A stretch of DNA of 64,000 nucleotides from positions 182,971-246,970 of the forward strand of contig NZ_VCYH01000005.1 of assembly GCF_030464345.1 (NCBI RefSeq), read 5' to 3'. Below, in pieces: positions 26,112-33,575 of this stretch. The translations under genes were made by a program, and so were the position numbers. This DNA is from Methanoculleus frigidifontis (GTDB lineage Archaea; Halobacteriota; Methanomicrobia; Methanomicrobiales; Methanoculleaceae). Numbering within the stretch: position 1 is the first letter of the stretch; each line of letters begins with the position of its first letter. The notes beneath the pieces were generated by a model that did not search any database, had not been told where the DNA came from, and was given only the letters and a program-made list of their open reading frames with translations.

Positions 26112-26300
26112 GTGGCGCAAACCTTTGCAGATAAAAACACGGAGGTACGGAAGTTCGAGCTCGAGAAGCGGTTTAACACGATGGAGCTGCACCTGCAGCG
26201 GCAGCTTCAGCAGCGCGACCGGGAGATCGCAGAGCTGAAGATCCGGATGGCTGCGCTCGAGTCCGGGAGGTGCGGAGGATGTCCGACACTCGCACCCTGA
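26112..26300 (+). CDS. Small coiled-coil protein, provirus
   Basis: A GTG start gives 62 residues, most of them one long amphipathic helix (KFELEKRFNTMELHLQRQLQ and onward) with heptad spacing, ending in a Cys pair (CGGC). The end overlaps the next gene by 22 bp. The function is unknown. It may be a scaffold or oligomerisation partner. Confidence 0.5.
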   Translation: MAQTFADKNTEVRKFELEKRFNTMELHLQRQLQQRDREIAELKIRMAALESGRCGGCPTLAP

Positions 26301-26476
26301 CAACCGGCCGGTGGTTGTGCTCGGGGTGCTTCCGGAAGGGCAAGATGACGGTGATACCGGAGGGTGTGAAGTCCTGCAGGCTATGCGGCAGTATGAGCTT
26401 CCGGCCGGAGTTCGATCCGGCTGCCCTTACAGAGAGTGAGGAGCGACGGAGACAATATTCCAAGGAGGATAGGTGA
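26279..26476 (+). CDS. Small zinc-ribbon protein, provirus
   Basis: The 65-residue protein from the ATG at 26,279 has two Cys pairs, LCSGCF and CRLCGSM, spaced like a rubredoxin-type zinc ribbon, followed by a charged tail. The ATG overlaps the preceding gene, and a GGAGG lies just upstream. Confidence 0.6.
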   Translation: MSDTRTLTTGRWLCSGCFRKGKMTVIPEGVKSCRLCGSMSFRPEFDPAALTESEERRRQYSKEDR

Positions 26477-26641
26477 ATGCGTTTCGTCGAAGAGTCGTTT
26501 GTCCTGGATGAGAAGGAGAGGGAGATGAGCCGCATCCTGAAGCTGGACGTTCAGAAGATCTGCCGGGGTGCCGTCCGAGAGGCGATTATCGAGAGGATTG
26601 CTGAGTTAGTAGCGAACGAGAGGAAGCGGAGGAGGGCTTAA
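26477..26641 (+). CDS. Very small basic protein, provirus
   Basis: The 54-residue protein directly follows the zinc-ribbon stop after an AGGAGG ribosome-binding site inside that gene. It is mostly helical and ends in a basic tail (ANERKRRRA), which suggests nucleic-acid binding. No family is recognised. Confidence 0.5.
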   Translation: MRFVEESFVLDEKEREMSRILKLDVQKICRGAVREAIIERIAELVANERKRRRA

Positions 26642-26684
26642 ATGCGTCTCATACCTCCTTTCATTTCCGCTGGAACTAATTTTC

Positions 26685-26750
26685 CCGCTACTACTACTAC
26701 TACTACCACTGTACTAAGTACTGTACTAATAATAATAGCACAGTACTACA
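26685..26750. promoter_or_regulatory. ACT-repeat and GTACT-palindrome control region
   Basis: In the 167-bp gap between two rightward operons there is a run of ACT triplets. It is followed by several copies of the motif GTACT/AGTAC in both orientations (for example GTACTAAGTACTGTAC) and an AATAATAATA tract that can serve as a TATA region. The first gene downstream encodes a ribbon-helix-helix protein, a good candidate to bind these repeats and regulate itself. Confidence 0.45.
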
Positions 26751-26808
26751 CACAGCGGTTTTCTTCCCTCCTATCCCCCTTTCCGGGCATCCAGAGGCAG
26801 AGAAGGGG

Positions 26809-27306
26809 GTGGAGAGCATAGCCCGAGTTTCAACCTCCGTTAGCCTGTTGCCGGAATTAAAACCGGCCGTTGATGCCTTCGTGAAAGGCGGGGGGAACTT
26901 CTCCGGGCTGGTGAACAGTCTCCTGAAGGTGTACTTCTCGAAGGGTCGTGATCCGGTAGCGGTCGATGTTGTTGTATCAGATGTACAGAACCAGCTCTCT
27001 ACCCTGCAGCAGGGGATGCAGCAGTTACAGTCCAAGATTGATTCCCTTAACGCTCTCAAGGCGCAGGCGGCGCATGAAGAGAAGAAGAAACTTGCAGGCC
27101 TGGAAACGCTCATCCGGGAGATGTTCGATGACAGGGGCGAGTATGAGAACATCCGGTACTGGATACGAGAGCTCGGGGGGCGGGATGCTTTCTCACGGGG
27201 GATGCGGAACCGGTGCACCCTGGTAGCGACGAAGGCCGGCGTTTCTGAACAGGTTGCAAAAACGGCGATTATCAATGAACTTCCTGAATTGGAGGAGTAT
27301 CTATGA
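26809..27306 (+). CDS. RHH/coiled-coil DNA-binding protein, provirus
   Basis: A GTG start gives 165 residues. Residues 5-45 (ARVSTSVSLLPELKPAVDAF, then NFSGLVNSLLKVYFS) look like a ribbon-helix-helix. Residues 55-105 form a heptad coiled coil, and the C-terminal 50 residues are a separate helical unit. It may be a repressor or a partition/replication accessory protein. It is the first gene after the repeat-rich control region. Confidence 0.6.
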   Translation: MESIARVSTSVSLLPELKPAVDAFVKGGGNFSGLVNSLLKVYFSKGRDPVAVDVVVSDVQNQLSTLQQGMQQLQSKIDSLNALKAQAAHEEKKKLAGLETLIREMFDDRGEYENIRYWIRELGGRDAFSRGMRNRCTLVATKAGVSEQVAKTAIINELPELEEYL

Positions 27307-27497
27307 CTAGTGATACCTGGGAGTGTCCTCGGGGGCACACATTTGTACGGACGGTCGGCTATTCGTGCTGCTTCCATGAAGACCGGTCGGAGCTGACTCC
27401 CCGGATCGGAGAGGAGCAGTGCCGGCACTGTGGCGATGAGGTGCAGGAAGGGTGCCTGCTCACCGTCCTAGCGTATTTCGGGGAGATCGAGGTATGA
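27303..27497 (+). CDS. Small Cys-rich zinc-binding protein, provirus
   Basis: The 64-residue protein has Cys/His clusters WECPRGH, YSCCFHED and QCRHCGDEV, which could form one or two zinc sites. It overlaps the upstream stop (ATGA) and the next start. No family is recognised. Confidence 0.55.
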   Translation: MTSDTWECPRGHTFVRTVGYSCCFHEDRSELTPRIGEEQCRHCGDEVQEGCLLTVLAYFGEIEV

Positions 27498-27652
27498 TGT
27501 CTCTCACTGAGCTTGCGGAGCGGCTGGCAAAGGACGCGGAGCGGGCGAAGGCGCAGATTGAGAAAGACCGGCAGTACTACCGGGAGAACCGGGAGAGGTG
27601 GAAGACGGTCTACAATCCCCGGAAGCAGGCGAAGAGGAGGGAAGACGCATGA
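27494..27652 (+). CDS. Very small charged helical protein, provirus
   Basis: The 52-residue, highly charged protein (TELAERLAKDAERAKAQIEK then RQYYRENRERW) has a basic C-terminus. It is translationally coupled to both neighbours by 4-bp overlaps. It directly precedes the Bet-type gene and may assist it. This is inferred from position only. Confidence 0.5.
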   Translation: MMSLTELAERLAKDAERAKAQIEKDRQYYRENRERWKTVYNPRKQAKRREDA

Positions 27653-28365
27653 CCGCTGAGATCGCCGTTGTCGGTGAGTATTCCGCGAAGCAGCGGGAGA
27701 TCATGCTTGAGACGGTGGCGAAGGGCTGCAAACCGGAGCAGTTCATGCTGATGCTTGAGCTGGCGAAGAAGTACAAGTTGGACCCGTTCGCCCGGCAGAT
27801 ATGGGCTACCCCGATGGGTATCATCGTCGGGCGGGATGGGTTTCTCACCCTGGCGCACAACTCCGGGAATTTCGACGGGATGGAAACCGCATTCGAGGAG
27901 CGAGACGGAAAACTGTTCTCCGCGACATGCACGGTTTACCATAAGAAGATGAGTCACCCGATCCGGGTCACCGTCCGGTTCGATGAGTTCTACAAACCGA
28001 CGCCGCCCGGGAAACAGCCGGGAGCCTGGGATAAAATGCCGTACGTCATGCTGCAGAAGTGCGCCGAGTCTCACGCGCTCAGACGGGCGTTCTGCATCTC
28101 CGGGCTGTACGACGAAGCGGAGATGCCGGCGGAATACTCCTCGGCAGAGTTCGCGACGACGGCCACCGTTGACGGTGAGCCGGCCACGGTGGAGAGGATG
28201 CCGGCAGAGGGGAAGTGCTCAAGGTGCGGGAAGCACGACCCGCTCCTTCCTCCGCTCCTCGACAAGTACCGGGGGGCTTTCGACCGGGACGGGCTGACAC
28301 TCCCGGCTGGTATCTGCGAGGAGTGCGCCACGGAGGTATGGAAGCAGCAGAGGAGAGGGGGATGA
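27649..28365 (+). CDS. Phage recombination protein Bet/RecT-family single-strand annealing protein
   Basis: The 238-residue protein contains the Bet core KGCKPEQFMLMLELAKKYKL, DPFARQIWATP, GRDGFLTLAHNSGNFDGMET and the C-terminal helix MLQKCAESHALRRAF, in the usual order. Such proteins anneal complementary strands during viral recombination-dependent replication. The last 60 residues add a zinc site, CSRCGKHDPLL...CEECATEVW, which is not part of the minimal fold. No partner exonuclease of the RecE or lambda Exo type is adjacent. Confidence 0.87.
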   Translation: MTAEIAVVGEYSAKQREIMLETVAKGCKPEQFMLMLELAKKYKLDPFARQIWATPMGIIVGRDGFLTLAHNSGNFDGMETAFEERDGKLFSATCTVYHKKMSHPIRVTVRFDEFYKPTPPGKQPGAWDKMPYVMLQKCAESHALRRAFCISGLYDEAEMPAEYSSAEFATTATVDGEPATVERMPAEGKCSRCGKHDPLLPPLLDKYRGAFDRDGLTLPAGICEECATEVWKQQRRGG

Positions 28366-28457
28366 GCGGCCGCTTTCTGAGAGTATTTATGAGGTTTCTG
28401 ATGTTCTCGCTTGGTCGAGATACCATTTTATTTGTAGTACGCTATGCAACTTCATGA
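28362..28457 (+). CDS. Possible 31-residue membrane peptide
   Basis: An ATG overlapping the Bet stop opens a short frame with one hydrophobic stretch (FLRVFMRFLMFSLG). It overlaps the next start by 4 bp, which is the only reason to list it. It also marks the point where base composition turns AT-rich. Confidence 0.25.
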   Translation: MSGRFLRVFMRFLMFSLGRDTILFVVRYATS

Positions 28458-28645
28458 GAACGGGGGGGTCCTTTGTGAAAGGCGAAAAAAATTCTATTGT
28501 CATCTACTATAACCATCAGACCGGTATGATCTATTATTACGATAGCAATAACGAGGGAAAAACTCTCGATAGTCTGATTCGGTCAATCGTTCAACAAAGT
28601 GGGCATAGTGGTACCTATTCGATACGTATTGAGGAAAGTGCGTAA
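28454..28645 (+). CDS. Small hypothetical protein in the AT-rich island
   Basis: The 63-residue protein is Tyr/Asn/Ser-rich, with KNSIVIYYNHQTGMIYYYDS and SIRIEES as strands, and looks like a small beta-rich domain. Codon and base composition are AT-rich like the SIR2 gene next to it, and unlike the flanking viral genes, so it may have entered with it. Confidence 0.5.
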   Translation: MRTGGSFVKGEKNSIVIYYNHQTGMIYYYDSNNEGKTLDSLIRSIVQQSGHSGTYSIRIEESA

Positions 28646-28800
28646 TCCCTAACTGCTGAAATTGTGAGATGGAGCTATAGTGAAGACCGAATCTGAGAAT
28701 AGAGGAGGATGGGAGGGGTATAAAAAGATAAGGTTAATATGGGGGAGGCTCTCTGTCTTTTGTGTTATAGAATTGTGTACTTCTTTTTGGGGAGAGAGTG

Positions 28801-30441
28801 ATGGCGCTTGGAATAGAAGAGAGATTATCAGACCACTTGAGTCAATTTGAGACACTTCCTTTCCTTTTCGTTGGCTCGGGTCTTTCGAAGAGATATATAG
28901 GATCAGAATCTTGGGAACTTTTACTCACAAAATTTTCTGATAGGTTACAGAAGCAATTCAGTTACTATCGTTCCTCTGCCAAAGGCGATCTAGCTGTTGC
29001 AGGGAAGCTGTTAGCAAAAGACTATCACGAGTACTGGTTTCACAATTCTGATGAACACAAGATTAAGTCTTATGAGCCAGAGTTAACAGAGGAAAGTTCA
29101 CCCTTGAAAATAGACATATCTGAATACCTATTGGAGAGGTCTAATGAAATTAAACAAGATGAGACTTTATTGAAAGAATTAGACCTGTTGAAAAGAGCAA
29201 ATGTCGATGGAATCATCACAACAAACTGGGATATTTTACTTGAAGAGCTGTTTCAAGATTATGTGACATTTATTGGGCAGGATGAGTTACTCAATTCAAC
29301 GCCACAAATGATTGGGGAGATTTACAACATTCACGGATCGTGCAGATCTCCAAATAGTATTGTTTTAACTTCAGATGATTATGATAAGTTTTCCAAGAAA
29401 AATCCCTACTTAATTGCCAAACTGTTGACCATTTTCATCGAGCACCCTGTCATCTTTATGGGCTATTCGCTTCAGGATGATAATATTCGAAATATTTTGA
29501 ATGATGTTATCGCATGTTTAAGCGAAGAGAATATAAAACGAATGGAGAAACAGTTAATTTTCGTGGAATGGGATGAGGAAAATAAAGGGGATGCGATTTA
29601 CAACGATTATTCTACTTATGGTGGAAACACAATACCAATAACAGTGTTTAGGACCGATGATTTTTCTGCTATCTTTAGAGCATTATGTTCAATAGAACGA
29701 AAGATACCAACGAAAATATTGAGAGTATTTAAAGAACAGTTGTATGAAATTGTTAAAACCAATGATCCAACGGATAAAATAAACGTATGTATTGATATCA
29801 ATAATGAAGAGGACTTAAGGGATATCCGCTTTGTTGTGGGTTTTGGAGAATGCACTAATGTAAGTGGAGAAGGTACTAATGTAAGTGGAGAAGGTACCAA
29901 TGTAAGTAAGGTTGGGTATCTTTCAATTAAGGTAAAACATCTTATTCGAGACCTAATTTTTGATGATCTCAAATGTGACCCAAAGGAAATAATTCAATCT
30001 ACTTGGCCGAATCTGGCGAAAAGTTCAGGCAAATACATACCTCTGTTTAAATACCTACGAGAGGGCGGTTTCATTACTGATGATGGAATACTTGACGGGG
30101 ATCTACCTCCCAAAGTGATAAGTACTGCTCTCAAGATTGCCTCAGATGAAAAATACTTCGACATTCGGGGATATGATCAAAAAAGGAAAGATATACGAGA
30201 AGCCCATTTAAGTCTCCCAGAACTCTTTGAACTATATGATACAGGCGTCATATTGTACTATATTTTCCTAATGAACCCGGAAGATATAAGGACTCATGAC
30301 TTATACGACTACCTGCATAACTACTACGAGTATTATGAATTAGAAGAAGTGGGTCCACGTCGCTCATTTTTTAGGAAGCTAGCATGTCTGTATGATTGGT
30401 TAGAATACGGGAATTTTGAAAAAATAACCGTTGCCGAATAG
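28801..30441 (+). CDS. SIR2-domain protein, probable anti-viral NADase
   Basis: The 546-residue protein has an N-terminal SIR2-like domain. NAD-binding GSGLS is at residues 25-29, TTNWD at 140-144, the catalytic-type His in NIHGS at 178, and GYSLQDDNI around 222. These are the landmarks of SIR2 proteins that destroy NAD in defence (Thoeris ThsA, DSR, short-Ago-linked). The C-terminal 250 residues match nothing I recognise and could be the sensor. It is far shorter than DSR1/2 (over 1000 residues) and no partner gene is adjacent. The AT-rich composition contrasts sharply with the flanking viral genes, which suggests cargo acquired for competition between viruses. Confidence 0.82.
   Translation: MALGIEERLSDHLSQFETLPFLFVGSGLSKRYIGSESWELLLTKFSDRLQKQFSYYRSSAKGDLAVAGKLLAKDYHEYWFHNSDEHKIKSYEPELTEESSPLKIDISEYLLERSNEIKQDETLLKELDLLKRANVDGIITTNWDILLEELFQDYVTFIGQDELLNSTPQMIGEIYNIHGSCRSPNSIVLTSDDYDKFSKKNPYLIAKLLTIFIEHPVIFMGYSLQDDNIRNILNDVIACLSEENIKRMEKQLIFVEWDEENKGDAIYNDYSTYGGNTIPITVFRTDDFSAIFRALCSIERKIPTKILRVFKEQLYEIVKTNDPTDKINVCIDINNEEDLRDIRFVVGFGECTNVSGEGTNVSGEGTNVSKVGYLSIKVKHLIRDLIFDDLKCDPKEIIQSTWPNLAKSSGKYIPLFKYLREGGFITDDGILDGDLPPKVISTALKIASDEKYFDIRGYDQKRKDIREAHLSLPELFELYDTGVILYYIFLMNPEDIRTHDLYDYLHNYYEYYELEEVGPRRSFFRKLACLYDWLEYGNFEKITVAE
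29854..29907 (+). repeat. 21-bp tandem repeat inside the SIR2 gene
   Basis: Two perfect copies of a 21-bp unit (ACTAATGTAAGT plus GGAGAAGGT) and a partial third with one change encode a TNVSGEG peptide repeat. They lie between the SIR2 domain and the C-terminal region. The unit is a multiple of three, so changes in copy number would keep the frame and alter linker length. Confidence 0.85.
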
Positions 30442-30563
30442 AAATATACCCATTTTCCCTTCCCTCCCTGTATTATGGCTTTCCGGGGAGATCCCCATAA
30501 TATGTGAATCTAGCGATGGGAATTCTCCTCACTTATCCTTTGACACCCTCTCTTTTTCTCCTC

Positions 30564-30626
30564 ATGACTGACCCGGAGAAGATCGCCGTCGGCACTATCG
30601 GAATCATTGAAAGGTCTAACCCCTAA
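30564..30626 (+). CDS. Mini-ORF, possible truncated duplicate of the next gene start (uncertain)
   Basis: A 20-codon frame beginning MTDPEKIAV follows a TCTCCTC pyrimidine run. The next gene begins MENPEKYAV after a similar TTCTCCTC run 80 bp downstream. The similarity in both the leader and first codons suggests a partial duplication at the edge of the AT-rich island. Translation is not certain. Confidence 0.3.
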   Translation: MTDPEKIAVGTIGIIERSNP

Positions 30627-30666
30627 TTACTACCCTCTTTTCTCCTTTTTCTCCTCACTTCTCCTC

Positions 30667-31077
30667 ATGGAGAATCCGGAGAAGTACGCGGTCTGCCTCG
30701 CCTGCGGGAACGAATGGGAGGTCAGAGACCCCGGTGTAAAGAAGAAACGGAAGTGCCCGATCTGCGGCAAATACCGTGTAAAACTCAAATCCGATATTGC
30801 AGACGATATCGAAACCCCGCCCGAACATCCCGGAGCGGAGGCCGCTCCCGGCGAGAATACCCGATCTCCCCCGGGAGAAGGGGAGAATACTCCGGAGAAG
30901 ACCGGAGAAAAAGAGGAGAAAGCCGGAGAAGAGAAGGGCGGCGGCTGGCTTGTCCTGGCTGCGCTCATCGTCCTGGCAGTCATGGCCTGCTCGTTTCTCT
31001 GGTCTGCTCTTCGTCCGGAACAGCATAACGCTCGCACTCCTCAGAGACGCTACCAGAGACCGGTAGGAGGCTGGTAA
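30667..31077 (+). CDS. Zinc-ribbon membrane protein, provirus
   Basis: From the ATG at 30,667 the protein has 136 residues. An N-terminal zinc ribbon (CLACGNEW...CPICGKYR) comes first, then a Pro/Glu/Gly-rich disordered spacer. One membrane helix (LVLAALIVLAVMACSFLW) follows, and a basic tail (RTPQRRYQRP). It resembles an anchored minor virion protein. It is the first gene of the GC-rich morphogenesis module after the SIR2 island. Confidence 0.6.
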   Translation: MENPEKYAVCLACGNEWEVRDPGVKKKRKCPICGKYRVKLKSDIADDIETPPEHPGAEAAPGENTRSPPGEGENTPEKTGEKEEKAGEEKGGGWLVLAALIVLAVMACSFLWSALRPEQHNARTPQRRYQRPVGGW

Positions 31078-31078
31078 G

Positions 31079-31246
31079 GTGTTCGGCGGCATCAACGCGG
31101 CTATGAAACTCGCAGACATGGCCGATAAGATCATCAACGATGCAGGCCTCCGGGAGAAGTTCAACCGGGAGGGGAAGATCGGCGGCCGGCTGCAGATCGA
31201 AGAGTACGATATCCTCTTCGAGGTCCGGAGGCGCGAGCATGTCTGA
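31079..31246 (+). CDS. Very small hypothetical protein, provirus
   Basis: A GTG one base after the upstream stop opens 55 residues, with an amphipathic helix (NAAMKLADMADKIIND) and a short strand pair (QIEEYDILFEVRRR). It overlaps the following gene by 8 bp. No family is recognised. Confidence 0.5.
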   Translation: MFGGINAAMKLADMADKIINDAGLREKFNREGKIGGRLQIEEYDILFEVRRREHV

Positions 31247-31841
31247 AGATGCCCCTTCGGAGGAACTGAACCGGAAAGACATCACGGCCGATATCATCCT
31301 CTCGGATGCCGATATCGGCGGGGAAGACCGGCCGGCCGGAGAGCCTGCAGCGGCCGACCGGGGCGATCATCCGGTGGTCACCATCCTGGATATGGCCGTG
31401 AACACCGGGTCCGACTACTGCCGGTCGGAAGGGCTGCCGGCACCGAACACGGCGGTTTATCAGAACTTCTCCCGGCCGTTCATGAATCAGGCCATGTGGC
31501 ATTACCTCCCGGACGGGAACATCCCGGACGATCCCCGGATCGCCCTGGCTGTCGGTGTCGGCGGGCTTGTCCTGGCATTTGCTCCTACTCTCATGGAGCT
31601 GCAGCGGCGGAGAAGTGAGGAGAACGAGGGAGAAGAGCGGGAGGAGAGCGAGGAGAAACCGGAGAAGAGAATTAAGAACCCGGTCACCGGCTCGGAATAT
31701 CAGGTGAAGGAATGGCCGGTACAGAGGAGGGAGAAGCGGGGGGAGTACATCCCCGCTCAGGATATCGACACCCCGAAGCAAGGGGCAGAGGCTCCCGTAT
31801 GGGCGGGGAGGCTGCAGGCCGGGAGGATTCCGGGGCTATGA
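31239..31841 (+). CDS. Single-pass membrane protein, provirus
   Basis: The 200-residue protein begins MSEDAPSEELNRKD. It has an acidic N-terminus, a central unit with YQNFSRPFMNQAMWHYLPDG, one membrane helix at about residues 103-122 (ALAVGVGGLVLAFAPTL), then a strongly charged Glu/Arg tail. It precedes and overlaps the packaging ATPase by 4 bp, so it may anchor the ATPase at the vertex. This role is inferred from position alone. Confidence 0.6.
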   Translation: MSEDAPSEELNRKDITADIILSDADIGGEDRPAGEPAAADRGDHPVVTILDMAVNTGSDYCRSEGLPAPNTAVYQNFSRPFMNQAMWHYLPDGNIPDDPRIALAVGVGGLVLAFAPTLMELQRRRSEENEGEEREESEEKPEKRIKNPVTGSEYQVKEWPVQRREKRGEYIPAQDIDTPKQGAEAPVWAGRLQAGRIPGL

Positions 31842-32527
31842 CCGACGAAGGGCCGGACATATCGGCAAACGTCCACCGGCTGATCGCCGCTCCCACCGGT
31901 GCCGGCAAATCTCACTTCGTCGGCTACCTCTGCGAGAAGCTCTACGAGCAGAAGCGCCCGTTTATCATCCTGGATACGAAGACACAGAACCATATCGGGC
32001 TGATCGGTCTCAAGGGTGTCAAGCGGCTGCAGATCCGGCCGGGAGTGGAGTACGACTTTAAGCGGCTGGTGGAGTTTGATCACCTTCTCTGCGTCCCGAC
32101 GATCCGCACCCGTACGGAAGACCTGATCGAGCAGTACTCGCAGCTCATCGATGCGGTGTATACGGCTGGGAAGAGCACGGTGCTCCTGGTCGAGGAGGCG
32201 CACAACTACAACAAAAACTCGTATGCACCCTCACCCATTCTCGAGCTCGTCGCCCGGGAAGGCCGCGGCCGGGGGATCTCCCTATGGTTCGTGACACAGC
32301 GTATTCAGGACTTCCCGAAGCTCCTGTGGTCGCAGTGCTACTACACCTACCTCATGAAGTTCCTCATCCCGCAGGATATCCGGTACGTCGAGCAACTGAT
32401 ACCGGACTTCACCCGGATTAACCGGGAGCTGAACCGGTATGATGTCCTCGAGTTCGACCATTCGACCGCGGAGTACCGGATTCTGCCGAAAGAGACGGTA
32501 CAGCGGAAGACCAAGCATTACGGGTGA
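31838..32527 (+). CDS. FtsK/HerA-like genome packaging ATPase (A32-like)
   Basis: This compact 229-residue ATPase has Walker A APTGAGKS at residues 18-25, Walker B TVLLVEEAHN at about 113-122 and an Arg/Gln sensor region (LWFVTQRIQD) after it. Size and motif order match the packaging ATPases of membrane-containing icosahedral viruses (STIV B204, PRD1 P9, TKV4/MVV). It is far too small for cellular HerA (about 500-600 residues). It lies about 1.2 kb before the probable capsid gene, the expected neighbourhood. Confidence 0.83.
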   Translation: MTDEGPDISANVHRLIAAPTGAGKSHFVGYLCEKLYEQKRPFIILDTKTQNHIGLIGLKGVKRLQIRPGVEYDFKRLVEFDHLLCVPTIRTRTEDLIEQYSQLIDAVYTAGKSTVLLVEEAHNYNKNSYAPSPILELVAREGRGRGISLWFVTQRIQDFPKLLWSQCYYTYLMKFLIPQDIRYVEQLIPDFTRINRELNRYDVLEFDHSTAEYRILPKETVQRKTKHYG

Positions 32528-32530
32528 ACG

Positions 32531-32887
32531 ATGGCGGCGACAAAGGCACAGAAGACACCAAAGGGACGGAAGAACTACGGCCGGAACAAGGGCCGGGGCG
32601 ATGCCGGAGAAACGGCGGTGATGCGGATGTTACGGGTCGAGGGGTATACCGTCTCGACCGCTCCGGAGCACCCGCACGGCTGGGCGGATATCACTGCGAC
32701 GAAGGGGCGGGAGACCCGCCGGATACAGGTGAAGAATATTACTTCCCGGCGGTTCCTCACGGCTGCAGCGGCACTCCGGAGAATCCGGGGGAGACCCTAC
32801 AACATCCGGCGAATACCTCCGGGCGGTGAGGTCTGGGTGTTCGACGCTGACGGCCGGCGGTATGTCTTCCGGTCCGGGGGGCGGTGA
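32531..32887 (+). CDS. PD-(D/E)XK nuclease-like protein
   Basis: The 118-residue basic protein has KGRGDAGETAVMRMLRVEGY, followed by HGWADITATKG and RRIQVKN. This is the glutamate helix, the catalytic Asp and the E/QxK strand of the restriction-endonuclease fold. It resembles archaeal Holliday-junction resolvase-like proteins. The QVK in place of ExK is acceptable in the superfamily. It could resolve replicated DNA before packaging by the ATPase just upstream. Confidence 0.65.
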   Translation: MAATKAQKTPKGRKNYGRNKGRGDAGETAVMRMLRVEGYTVSTAPEHPHGWADITATKGRETRRIQVKNITSRRFLTAAAALRRIRGRPYNIRRIPPGGEVWVFDADGRRYVFRSGGR

Positions 32888-33060
32888 CTGTGGCCGGGAG
32901 AAACCCGAAAGGCTGGTGGCGGGTTGCGGTATCAAACCGGGTGCTGCAGCGGTTGGATAACCTTCGAGAAGAACTCAATGAGAGCGAAGGAAAACAGCTC
33001 TCATACAGCGCTACCATCGAGATTCTTATACAGAAGTATCGTTCCAAAAGTAAAGATTAA
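32884..33060 (+). CDS. Small DNA-binding-like protein, provirus
   Basis: A GTG overlapping the nuclease stop gives 58 residues. WWRVAVSNRVLQRLDNLREE, then LSYSATIEILIQKY, form a strand-helix-helix that fits a ribbon-helix-helix fold. It is the last gene before a short AT-rich gap. Confidence 0.5.
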   Translation: MTVAGRNPKGWWRVAVSNRVLQRLDNLREELNESEGKQLSYSATIEILIQKYRSKSKD

Positions 33061-33138
33061 GCTAACTCTTCGATCTCTTTTATCTCCCGAGTTGTAAAAA
33101 TACGTAAGTATAAATATGGTGGAATAGAAGGGGTTTCT

Positions 33139-33300
33139 ATGGACGTCCTGTTTGATGTGTGTAATAAATGCTCATCACTGGGAGAGTTTAGGAAGTTTGC
33201 TGTACTCCAAAAAAATTTGCATGTTGACGGCAGTGTAGAATTATTGCTTAAATGTGAAGAATGCGGAAATGAGACTGCTAGATGCTTTCCTGTAAAGTAG
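33139..33300 (+). CDS. Small zinc-finger protein in an AT-rich patch
   Basis: The 53-residue protein has CNKCSSL and CEECGNE, two Cys pairs about 35 residues apart. The surrounding 33,060-33,400 stretch is AT-rich, unlike the flanking genes. A TATA-like ATAAATATGG lies about 30 bp upstream, so it may be separately transcribed. No family is recognised. Confidence 0.55.
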   Translation: MDVLFDVCNKCSSLGEFRKFAVLQKNLHVDGSVELLLKCEECGNETARCFPVK

Positions 33301-33432
33301 TTTGGATCATCCGTATTACACTACTGCAAGTTGACATAAGTATCCCGTTATAATCTGCGATATAGAGCAGAGCATACCCCATTCCGGGGTTGTTACTACC
33401 TCTTTTTGACCGCTCGCACCGGAATAACCGGC

Positions 33433-33558
33433 ATGGACACTACAATCGCTGTTGGAGTGGTTGCCGGGCTTATCGCCTTCGCTACTCCCTGGGTTGCGTG
33501 GGCGTACGTCGTCCATGTCCGTGCTTCGACCGCCGTCTTCGGTGAGGAGAAGAAGTAA
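33433..33558 (+). CDS. Tiny single-pass membrane protein, provirus
   Basis: The 41-residue protein consists of one hydrophobic helix (IAVGVVAGLIAFATPWVAWA) followed by a short charged tail ending EEKK. Tiny membrane proteins next to the capsid gene are typical of viruses with an internal lipid membrane. Confidence 0.55.
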   Translation: MDTTIAVGVVAGLIAFATPWVAWAYVVHVRASTAVFGEEKK

Positions 33559-33575
33559 AACGAGGTGCAAAAAGC

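Noticed and set aside
28801..32527. SIR2 gene plus the downstream HerA-like ATPase as a two-gene SIR2-HerA defence system
   Set aside because: The ATPase is only 229 residues, lies 1.4 kb away beyond several small genes, has the composition of the viral module and fits a packaging ATPase. Cellular HerA partners are about 600 residues and adjacent.
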